Assembly: GCA_963775975.1 (NCBI GenBank) | Contig: CAVZKX010000002.1 | Location: 1,178,001 to 1,242,000, forward strand | Reading direction: 5' to 3' | Length of the DNA: 64,000 nt | From: JANXQG01 sp963775975 | Lineage (GTDB): Bacteria; Planctomycetota; Planctomycetia; Pirellulales; Thermoguttaceae | In this document: positions 54,275-61,803 of the stretch, in pieces | How the letters are laid out: the number at the start of each line of letters is the position of its first letter | Position numbering within the stretch: position 1 is the stretch's first letter | Translations under genes and position numbers: made by a program | Notes under the pieces: generated by a model | What the model was told of the DNA's origin: nothing | What the model saw: only the letters and a program-made list of their open reading frames with translations | Databases searched by the model: none

Positions 54275-55480
54275 ATGGACCGGGAACCTCGTACGCACGA
54301 TCGGGATGCCAGCTGCCATGCTCTGCCGGCGGATATCGCGGATCTTCGGCAGCGATTGTCCGCGGCCGCGGCCGCGCTAGCCGATAAAGAAGAGCGGTTG
54401 CTGGAAGTCCAGGAGGTCGCGGGGCTGGGTTATTATATCTTCGATGTGTCCACGGGCCGCTTTACGTCTTCTCCACCGCTGGACCAACTCTTCGACCTCC
54501 CCGCCGACTTCGAAAAGACCATTGAATCCTGGGAGCCATTGATTCATCCCGACGACCGCAGCCGGGTGCTGAACGCTTTCCGTGCGACCGTCGAGGAAAA
54601 TAAGCCGTTCGACCAGGAGTATCGCATCTACCGACTCGGTGATCAGCAACTTCGCTGGATGCACGGCCGAGGCCGCCTACAGTTCGGCGATGACGGAGCT
54701 CCGCGGAGCGTGCTGGGCACTGTCCAGGACGTCACCGAACGCAAGCAGGCCGCCGAGGCGCTGCGGCGCGCCCACGAAGACTTGGAATGCCGAGTCAAAG
54801 AGCGGACCGCTGACCTGGCGCGGGCGAACTCGCGTCTCAAGCATCTGTTGCAATCGAGCGATAACGAGCGGCAAGTGATCGCTTACGAAATCCATGACGG
54901 CCTCGCTCAACAGTTGGCCGGGGCGATCATGCAATTGCAGACGTTTGACGCTCGCGAGGACGCCACGCCCGAGGAAGCCGCCGCGGCCTTTGACGTGGGA
55001 ATGGCGCTATTGCGGAAAGGCCACGAAGAGACCCGCCGCTTGATTTCCGGATTGCGGCCGCCGGTGCTCGACGAATCGGGCGTCGTCGAGGCGATCGCCC
55101 ATCTCGTCCACGAGCAGATCCGCCAGAATGGCCCGCGGATCGATTACCACAGCATGGTCGAGTTTGACCGATTGGTTCCCGCGTTGGAAAACGCCGTTTA
55201 CCGCATTTGCCAAGAGGCGCTGACAAATGCCGTGCAGCACAGCCGGGCCAAGAAAGTTCGCGTCAGCCTCGTGCAGTTGCGGGACCGGCTGCGGATCGAA
55301 GTCCGCGACCGGGGCATCGGCTTTGATACCAAGACCGCGGCCTTGGGCCGGTTTGGCCTGGAAGGGATCAGGCAACGCGCGAAGCTTTTGGGAGGCAAAT
55401 GCAACATCCGCAGCCGGCCTGGCGAAGGAACGCGAGTGATCGTCGAGTTGCCGATCGTGGAAAGGCAAGAGGAGGAGTAG
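54275..55480 (+). CDS. PAS-domain histidine kinase, NarX/DegS-type (HisKA_3)
   Basis: 401 residues. A short coiled coil (25-47), one PAS domain (about 48-160, ending TVQDVTERKQAAE) and a coiled coil. Then the HisKA_3 phospho-acceptor with His207 in VIAYEIHDGLAQQLAG, and an HATPase with CQEALTNAVQHSRAKK (N box), VRDRGIGFD (G1) and PGEGTRVIVE. No membrane helix, so a cytosolic sensor. The start at 54275 precedes the coiled coil. No response regulator is next to it. The TAG stop lies in repeat family 4. Confidence 0.85.
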   Translation: MDREPRTHDRDASCHALPADIADLRQRLSAAAAALADKEERLLEVQEVAGLGYYIFDVSTGRFTSSPPLDQLFDLPADFEKTIESWEPLIHPDDRSRVLNAFRATVEENKPFDQEYRIYRLGDQQLRWMHGRGRLQFGDDGAPRSVLGTVQDVTERKQAAEALRRAHEDLECRVKERTADLARANSRLKHLLQSSDNERQVIAYEIHDGLAQQLAGAIMQLQTFDAREDATPEEAAAAFDVGMALLRKGHEETRRLISGLRPPVLDESGVVEAIAHLVHEQIRQNGPRIDYHSMVEFDRLVPALENAVYRICQEALTNAVQHSRAKKVRVSLVQLRDRLRIEVRDRGIGFDTKTAALGRFGLEGIRQRAKLLGGKCNIRSRPGEGTRVIVELPIVERQEEE

Positions 55481-55555
55481 GGTGGGCCGAGCGCCGCGAG
55501 TCCCACCATTTACCGCGGATTGCCGGTGGGACTCGCTACGCTCGGCCCACCCTAC
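55477..55555. repeat. Repeat family 4, full copy
   Basis: Starts GTAGGGTGGGCCGAGCG and ends CGCTCGGCCCACCCTAC by complement. The TAG at 55478-55480 is the stop codon of the histidine kinase. The terminal arms pair over 14 or more bases. Confidence 0.85.
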
Positions 55556-55691
55556 AATCTGCCGGCGCATCCGTTAAGGCCGTCACAAATTGCACGCCTT
55601 CATTTGACCGCCGCCCGGTTGAAACGTAGCGTTTCCTTGGACGATTCTCGTTTCGCCACCCGCCACGCCCGCGCCTCAACTAGCCATAACT

Positions 55692-57309
55692 ATGCCCACG
55701 ACGGATACCCCTTCGCTATCAACTTTGGCCGAACTTGGCGGGACGGAACTTATCGACGCGGCCATTGCCACGCTTGGTGTCACCGGGGTGCATCCGGCGG
55801 GCAAGGCCCATCGCGGGATTGCCGACCCCAACAAGGCGCGGAGTCATTTGCCCGATGACGCTGAGGAATCGGCGGCGGAGCCCGATTCGTCTCCGGACGA
55901 GGCGGCGTCGCCGGCCGATCAAAAGCCGTCGCTCGACACGCTCGTCGAACATATTCGCTCGCTGACTGTCGCCAAGGGATCGACGGCCGAAGGGGAACAT
56001 CCGAATCCGAATCCGCTGCCGAAGGGTGAGGGGAACAAGGAGAAAAAAGAACATTTTGTTCCGCAAGAGCCCAAATCGTTCCATGCGGCGGGGCTCAACG
56101 ATAACCTCGTCGAAGCGCTCACGCTGAAGTTCCTCATGGCCCGCGGCGATTGCACCGGCCGCGAGATCGCCGACCAGCTCAAGCTGCCGTTTTTGCTCGT
56201 GGACGAGTTGCTCCGCAGGCTGAAGAGCGAACAATTGCTTGGCTATCGCGGCGGGGCGTCGATGAACGATTTCGTCTACCAGCTCACCGATGTGGGCCGC
56301 GAACGCGCGAAACGCTACTGGAATCACAGCACCTATTTCGGCGCGGCGCCCGTCTCGTTGGAGGATTACGTCGCCAGCGTCAAGGCCCAATCGCTTGTCG
56401 GCCAGCAGACCACGGCCGAGCACCTCCGCAAGGCCTTCGGCGACCTCGTGCTCGGCCAGAAAATGCTCGATCGCCTCGGCCCGGCCGTGAACTCCGGCCG
56501 CGGCCTGTTTCTCTTCGGCGCGGCGGGCAACGGCAAGACGAGCATCGCCGAGCGAGTCACGCTGCGCGTTCGGCCAGGAGATTTGGGTGCCCCGAGCCAT
56601 GGGCATCGACGGCGAAATCATGCGGGTCTTCGATCCGGTCGGCCACGAAGAGATGCCGCTGGAGCAGTGCGACGGCGTTTACGACCATCGCAAGATCGAC
56701 CGTCGCTGGGTCCGCATCCGCCGGCCCACGATCATCGTCGGCGGTGAACTGACGATGTCGGCCCTGGAAGTCATGGTGAACTCGACCACCGGCATCTGCG
56801 AAGCCCCGCTGCAAATCAAGGGCAACTGCGGCACGCTGGTGATCGACGACTTTGGTCGGCAGCGGATGCCCGTCGAGGAGCTGCTCAATCGCTGGATCGT
56901 CCCCTTGGAGCGGCGGCACGATTTCCTCAACATGCCCAACGGCCGGAAGATCGAGGTGCCGTTCGACCTCTTGATCATCTTCTCCACGAACCTGGAACCG
57001 CGGGACCTGGTGGACGAGGCCTTCCTGCGGCGGATTCCCTATAAGATCGAAGTGGCCGACCCGACGGCCGAAGAGTTCGAGCACCTTTTCCACATGCTGG
57101 CGGCGAAGATGGGCTTTCCCAAGCGGCCGGAGGCCTTGGACTATCTGATCGACGAGCATTATCTGCCGAAGAAGCGGCCCTTCCGCTACTGCCATCCGCG
57201 CGATCTGCTCATGCAGATCCGCAACTATTGCAGCTACAAGGACTGCGAGTTGGACATCACCAACGAGTTCATCGACATGGCGGTGGAGAATTATTTCTCG
57301 GTGATGTGA
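55692..57309 (+). CDS. Winged-helix AAA-type ATPase; one-base frameshift
   Basis: About 538 residues after removing one base. Acidic disordered N-terminus, a winged-helix-like segment (DCTGREIADQLKLPFLLVDELLRRL in pieces; YQLTDVGRERAKRYW), then GLFLFGAAGNGKTSIAERV (Walker A), TLVIDDFGRQRMPVEELLNRW (Walker B), FSTNLEPRDLVDEAFLRRI (sensor 1). The frame breaks at about 56559-56565; dropping one base gives VTRAFGQEIWVPRAMG. A repeat-like HPNPNPLPKGEG lies in the linker. Partner of unknown type; possible DNA or secretion-linked ATPase. Confidence 0.7.
55994..56037. repeat. Repeat element translated inside the ATPase linker
   Basis: Encodes HPNPNPLPKGEGNKE. The PNPLPKGEG peptide is a familiar trace of a dispersed short repeat in several bacterial lineages. 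Here it is in frame, in the disordered linker, so tolerated. Confidence 0.5.
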
Positions 57310-57731
57310 TTGGCGTCACCCCCGCCACCCTCTTCGAACGCTTGCCTCTCGAACGGATTGTCGCGGTATGGTCTCTTGCCCACGATCCGCAGCACGAGCG
57401 AGCAGCCCAGGTAGGCCGGTCCCATGAACGGCCCCCAGCGCTCGTACTGGCGGACATGGACTCGTTCGTGTTCGCGCGTGATATCCAGCGCGGCGTCGGT
57501 CTGCCCGAGCACCGTGTGGCCCAAGGTAAAGGCCATCGCGCCCTTGCCAAAGAAAAACTGCCGCAAAAGCCACTTCACGCCGCCGCCATAGAACTCGATG
57601 ACGCCGCGGCGAACCTGGGCATGGCCGCCCGTGCAGAGGCCCACGGCGCCCAGCAGCAAGCCCACCAGCGTATACGGCGAGGCCCAGAGGATGGCGAGGA
57701 GGCGGAGCGATCGGTCGACGAAACTGGACAT
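57291..57731 (-). CDS. Small membrane protein with an HExxH-like motif
   Basis: 146 residues. Two membrane-prone segments (LRLLAILWASPYTLVGLLLGAVGLC in pieces; FMGPAYLGCSLVLRIVG) and EHERVHVRQYERWGP, which contains HERVH (HExxH) plus a downstream Glu. That suggests a zinc site like that of small membrane metallopeptidase-like proteins, but no other landmark supports peptidase activity. It overlaps the 3' end of the convergent ATPase by 19 bases. Confidence 0.6.
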   Translation of the reverse strand: MSSFVDRSLRLLAILWASPYTLVGLLLGAVGLCTGGHAQVRRGVIEFYGGGVKWLLRQFFFGKGAMAFTLGHTVLGQTDAALDITREHERVHVRQYERWGPFMGPAYLGCSLVLRIVGKRPYRDNPFERQAFEEGGGGDANHITEK

Positions 57732-57743
57732 GGGGAGCAGTGC

Positions 57744-58202
57744 TCAGGGATCGTCCGGATTGATGACCGACACTCCTTCCAATCGCGCCACGGCGACGAG
57801 ATGCTTGTCTGCGCAGACGAAGTGATCGATTCCAATTGTCTTCGTCAACTCAAGTGCCGCTCCCAATTGAATGGCGTCGAGCGTGCGGAGCCGCCGCTGT
57901 TTGGCATGTTTTTCGATTAGCTTCTCGGCCATTCTCTGGTGCGGCCGCAGCAGGTTCTTAACGACAAGTTTACCGCTCAAAAAGTCGGCGGCGAACCGTT
58001 TCTTCAGAAGCTTGTAGTCGGCCTCGTCGATCTTTCCGTCGCGGACCTTCTGGCTGAATACCGACTGAATTTCGATTACCGTGAGCGACGAGATGATAAA
58101 CTGACTGCCGGCATCGGCCAAAAGTGCAAGCAGCTTGGGCGTGCCTGTTTCTACGTGGTACGCTTTGGCCAGCGCGCTGGAATCGAGAAAATAACGAGGC
58201 AT
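57744..58202 (-). CDS. PIN-domain toxin, VapC-like
   Basis: 152 residues. RYFLDSSALAKAYHVETGT carries the first Asp, ISSLTVIEIQSVF the Glu, RLRTLDAIQLGAAL and HFVCADKHLVAVA the later acidic residues. The start overlaps the antitoxin stop by one base (TGATG). Likely a translation-inhibiting RNase. Confidence 0.85.
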   Translation of the reverse strand: MPRYFLDSSALAKAYHVETGTPKLLALLADAGSQFIISSLTVIEIQSVFSQKVRDGKIDEADYKLLKKRFAADFLSGKLVVKNLLRPHQRMAEKLIEKHAKQRRLRTLDAIQLGAALELTKTIGIDHFVCADKHLVAVARLEGVSVINPDDP

Positions 58203-58465
58203 CAGAAGCGTTCATCCCGCTGGTTGATAAAATCATCAACTAGGGAATCCGGGATTTTCGCCAAGGCGCGATGGAGTTGTTCAAGCGTGACTGTCGCGTC
58301 GGCTTCCGCCATGATGTTCGGCACGTAGCTATCTTCCGATTCCTCACTGTTCGCGGCGGCGCGGACAACGGCGATATCCACTTGCTCTTGTTCCTCCAGA
58401 TCCAAGGGCGCCAGAGGACGCAAGATGCCGGACTCAAAAATGGCGGGAACAAAAGTGGTGTCCAT
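58202..58465 (-). CDS. Probable antitoxin of the adjacent PIN toxin
   Basis: 87 residues. FVPAIFESGILRPLAPLDLEEQEQVDI, shown here in two halves, is the DUF104 beta module used by VapB partners. The charged C-terminus would wrap the toxin. Upstream of and overlapping the toxin gene. Confidence 0.75.
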   Translation of the reverse strand: MDTTFVPAIFESGILRPLAPLDLEEQEQVDIAVVRAAANSEESEDSYVPNIMAEADATVTLEQLHRALAKIPDSLVDDFINQRDERF

Positions 58466-58566
58466 ACCGCCATTATACTCCCAACTAGCTCGTGTCGTCC
58501 AGATCGAGAGGCGTCAGGCCGCAAATCGCCAGCTACGCATGGAGTCGTCAGGATCAAACTATCAAA

Positions 58567-59115
58567 CTAAGGCGTCATCCGCTCCACCTCGACGGCTTCC
58601 AATTGCCGCTCGACCCAGCCGACGATGCGGCCTTGCGTAGGAAAATGCGCGGCCACGCCGACAATCATCAGCACGGCCAAGCCGAGGGCGATCGGATTGC
58701 CTTCGACCAGATAGGCGATCGTGCCGAAGAAGCCCAGCCCTTCGAACATTGCCGCGCTGACGATGGTCTTGGTCTGGTAGACCGGCAGGAGCAATAAGGC
58801 GTCGCGGTGTTCGGTGTCTTGGGAAGCAGCCGCGGCGGGCTTGGCGCCCGCATTGACGATCACTCGCCGGGCCTTCGCGGTGATGATCTGCATCACGACC
58901 ATCCACGCAATCGCTTCCACGGCGAGCACGCCGCAAGCGATCCACGCCAGCGGCAGCGGGATCGGCTGTGCGGGCGGCTTGACCGCCCGCCCGATGCTGA
59001 GAGTGGTCAACAGAAAAATGAAGCAGCCCATTACCAGGGCGGCGACGATGATCTGCAGAATCCGCGCCTGCTTGGCGGCGTCGGCGTGCCAGGGGGCGTC
59101 GAGGGAAGGTGGCAT
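58567..59115 (-). CDS. Four-span membrane protein, hypothetical
   Basis: 182 residues. Four hydrophobic segments (ILQIIVAALVMGCFIFLLTTL, in two parts; PLAWIACGVLAVEAIAWMVVMQI; AAMFEGLGFFGTIAYLV; LGLAVLMIVGVAAHF). No known motif. It follows a second membrane protein on the same strand, 12 bases apart, so the two may form a unit. Confidence 0.65.
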   Translation of the reverse strand: MPPSLDAPWHADAAKQARILQIIVAALVMGCFIFLLTTLSIGRAVKPPAQPIPLPLAWIACGVLAVEAIAWMVVMQIITAKARRVIVNAGAKPAAAASQDTEHRDALLLLPVYQTKTIVSAAMFEGLGFFGTIAYLVEGNPIALGLAVLMIVGVAAHFPTQGRIVGWVERQLEAVEVERMTP

Positions 59116-59127
59116 GTTGGGGGCGCC

Positions 59128-60099
59128 TCAATACGGTTCCTGCATCTCTGACTGTGCTCTCATTGAGCCATTGATGTCGTTTTCGGAGTCGCGCTCCTGC
59201 TGTGGCCTGAAATAGTCGCGCTGTAGTTTCCACCACAGACCCCAAAATATGCTGACGAAAGCCGTACCCACTAGGATAAAAGCCGAAGCAATCCACCTTC
59301 CAGGCAGCAGCAATCTCGTGGTTCCAGGCAAGGCCGTGAGAAGGAAACTTGCAAAAGATGCCGCAAGAACAACCCAGCCAAGTTTCCATGTGACCGGGGC
59401 ACGCTTCTGAATGCCATAGACGGCCAACGCAAGAACTGCGGCCGACACAAGGGCATACGCCCGTCCGAGATCATTTTGCTTGACGATCGCTACGTGGTCC
59501 GTAATTGAAACCGACTGAATACCAGTAGCCGCCGAAAAAACGCTTAGTAGACAGAGAAGGGCACAGACGGCCTGAAAAACGCGCATCGACATCGTGTGGT
59601 CATGCTTGACAATCGCGATCGGATGCCTGCCTCCATCTCGCGCATTCGCCATTTTGCACGATTCCTCGAGCTCGATGATCGTAGGATGAGTGCCGAACAG
59701 GACCCAGCGGAACTGCGGAATGAAGACGACGCGCTCGCCAACGGGCGTCTTTCCGCGAAGATGAATTGTGATCGTGGGCGGCCGCGACATGTAGCTTTGC
59801 GTGAAATGGCTTATTTCCGTAAGCGGAATGCGAACCTCTGACCAGTAGTTTGAGACATAAATGGCATTGTCATCAACCTGGACTCGCTTGATGCGACGGC
59901 TGAACCAAATGATAAACGTACTGCCAATTAGCCACACAGCGAGAAATGCCCACTTCATCGGCACGGGAGGTGGGCCTTTAGGGCCGTTCAGATTTCCAAA
60001 CCACAGTACGCACGTCCCAATGCCGAACGCTCCGATCCAGCCGGTCGGAAAGACGAACTTCATCCCGAATGTTTGCTGTGACGAAATGGTTCGTCGCAT
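59128..60099 (-). CDS. Membrane protein with central beta domain, hypothetical
   Basis: 323 residues. N-terminal pair of membrane spans, a PH-like beta segment (RVQVDDNAIYVSNYWSEVRIPL), then four more spans and a charged tail. The central part has the look of a bacterial PH (bPH) domain, often membrane-associated, but this is by eye only. Starts 11 bases after the phosphatase stop. Confidence 0.6.
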   Translation of the reverse strand: MRRTISSQQTFGMKFVFPTGWIGAFGIGTCVLWFGNLNGPKGPPPVPMKWAFLAVWLIGSTFIIWFSRRIKRVQVDDNAIYVSNYWSEVRIPLTEISHFTQSYMSRPPTITIHLRGKTPVGERVVFIPQFRWVLFGTHPTIIELEESCKMANARDGGRHPIAIVKHDHTMSMRVFQAVCALLCLLSVFSAATGIQSVSITDHVAIVKQNDLGRAYALVSAAVLALAVYGIQKRAPVTWKLGWVVLAASFASFLLTALPGTTRLLLPGRWIASAFILVGTAFVSIFWGLWWKLQRDYFRPQQERDSENDINGSMRAQSEMQEPY

Positions 60100-60110
60100 T
60101 TACACTACTC

Positions 60111-60533
60111 CTAAGGCGTCGACTGGCGCAAATCGACTACCGCCTCCCACAACAGCGGCGAAACGTCGTGGGGCCGGCTGACTGCGATCTCTTTCAACTT
60201 CTCTTCCGGGCTGCCGCCTTGCACGATGGCCAACGCAGCCGCCGCGACGGCCGGCGAGCGGCTCATTCCGGCGCCGCAATGAACGAGTGTCGGAATCTGC
60301 TTCTTGAGCAGGGAGACAACGGTTTGTATTGCCAGGTCGAGGACGCTTTCGTCGTCCTGCTCACCATCCATGATCGGCAGACGGCAATAGATCATATTGC
60401 GCGGCAGCGCGGGCGACGGCTCTTCCGCCGCCAGATTGACGACCGCCGCCACGCCGGCCTGCAGCAGCCGCGCCGCATCGCGGCCATCGCCGGCGTTGCC
60501 GATCCAGAGTTGATTAGAGAGGATTTCGTGCAT
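60111..60533 (-). CDS. Dual-specificity protein phosphatase
   Basis: 140 residues. TLVHCGAGMSRSPAVAAAAL is the HCx5R loop (Cys86, Arg92) of the DSP family, with a WIGNAGDG N-terminus and an acidic IMDGEQDD before it. Removes phosphate from Tyr, Ser or Thr. 15 bases after the serpin-like gene. A cytosolic protein. Confidence 0.87.
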   Translation of the reverse strand: MHEILSNQLWIGNAGDGRDAARLLQAGVAAVVNLAAEEPSPALPRNMIYCRLPIMDGEQDDESVLDLAIQTVVSLLKKQIPTLVHCGAGMSRSPAVAAAALAIVQGGSPEEKLKEIAVSRPHDVSPLLWEAVVDLRQSTP

Positions 60534-60548
60534 GGCAGCAGGCTCAAG

Positions 60549-61697
60549 TCACGGTTTGCAGAGAAGCTCGGCGTTGTCGACGCACATGACGAAAAAGGGA
60601 TGCTCTGCACCGCGCTTCTTGACAATGATCAGGAATGGCCTGTCGCAAACGAAGTGGGTCGACATCGGCTTGCAGACCATCTGTGCCTCCGACGCCAACT
60701 CGGCTCCGCTACGGTCCAGTTTGAAGCGAATCGTCTGCATCGCCTTAGCGATATGGTAGCCTTCAAAGCCTTTGTTGAGAAGCTGCTTATCACTCCCTTC
60801 AAGCTCGGCAAAGTGGTGGCGAAGCTCCCAATTCAGGTTGGGAACCAGCAGTACGTCGCGAATGCCAAACTTGCGGGAGTATTCGCCTTCGTTCTTTGCC
60901 GCGTATTCTTGCGTTTTGTGTTCCACGTCCTTGAGCGTTTCAAGCAATGTGGCTCGCGTCGGTATAAGAGCGATAATAATTTGGTTTGGCGCGGAATCCC
61001 GGCTTAAGTCAACCACGAACTCGTCGAGTTGGTCGCCGTGAGACTTGTTGCGTAACAGATAGAGCACGTCGATCTGCCTGCGCAGTTTCTCGTAAGCGTA
61101 TTCGTGTTCCTCTTCAATGCCGAATGCGGAGACCACGGTCTCCGTTCCGCTCGAGTCTTGAAAACGAAGTGGTGTGTGGGCTTCGAAGAAGGGGACCGTG
61201 AAGGCAGCGTTGGCTTCCAGGTATGCATAGGCCAGAATATGGTCGGGTTCGAGCGGGTCAATCGCCACATCCTTGTGAAACCGCCGTTTCATCTCGGACG
61301 TAACTTGCTGGACAATGCCGTCCTTGGCGAATCCCGCAGCAGCCAGGAAAGAGTTCGGCGGCAAGTCGCTTTCGGAAAGCTGCGCTTGATTGAGCCGTTG
61401 CACGACTTCCTCTGCCCCGCGGACCTGCGGCGGCCCCTGCAGCACGTCTTTGCCAAGATGGTTCCAGGCAAGTCGCAGTGTGCCGCACCAGACGACACTC
61501 TTGCCCTTGGGGATTGGCGAATTCAGCGCAGGAACGACAATCGATAGGCGAAGGCCATCGGTGTCGCCCTGGAAGGCAGTCGCAGGCGGTTGGTAGGGCC
61601 GTCCTCCGGAATTTGCGAGACCAGGTCCCCAAATAGTGATCGCGAGGCCGATTCCGGCAACGATAAAGCACACGAAGACAATTGACCTCGTTTTCAT
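60549..61697 (-). CDS. Membrane-anchored protein with a serpin-like C-terminus
   Basis: 382 residues from the ATG at 61697. One N-terminal membrane anchor (SIVFVCFIVAGIGLAITIW), then a mixed alpha/beta region. The end reads FVCDRPFLIIVKKRGAEHPFFVMCVDNAELL, here in two pieces DRPFLIIV and FFVMCV; this resembles the serpin DRPFLFxI ... FMGxV C-terminal strand. The serpin reactive loop before it is not recognisable (AELASEAQMVCKPMSTHF). It could be a very diverged serpin or a coincidence. The frame to 61958 is unsupported. Confidence 0.5.
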   Translation of the reverse strand: MKTRSIVFVCFIVAGIGLAITIWGPGLANSGGRPYQPPATAFQGDTDGLRLSIVVPALNSPIPKGKSVVWCGTLRLAWNHLGKDVLQGPPQVRGAEEVVQRLNQAQLSESDLPPNSFLAAAGFAKDGIVQQVTSEMKRRFHKDVAIDPLEPDHILAYAYLEANAAFTVPFFEAHTPLRFQDSSGTETVVSAFGIEEEHEYAYEKLRRQIDVLYLLRNKSHGDQLDEFVVDLSRDSAPNQIIIALIPTRATLLETLKDVEHKTQEYAAKNEGEYSRKFGIRDVLLVPNLNWELRHHFAELEGSDKQLLNKGFEGYHIAKAMQTIRFKLDRSGAELASEAQMVCKPMSTHFVCDRPFLIIVKKRGAEHPFFVMCVDNAELLCKP

Positions 61698-61803
61698 CGC
61701 TCGAACCGCATTCTTTATAGGAGAGAAAATGAGAAGTGGCGTAGCCCTTGCCATCCGACCGGATTCAGTATGCCACCCGGCCTTTGCACTTGCAAGACGC
61801 GCG

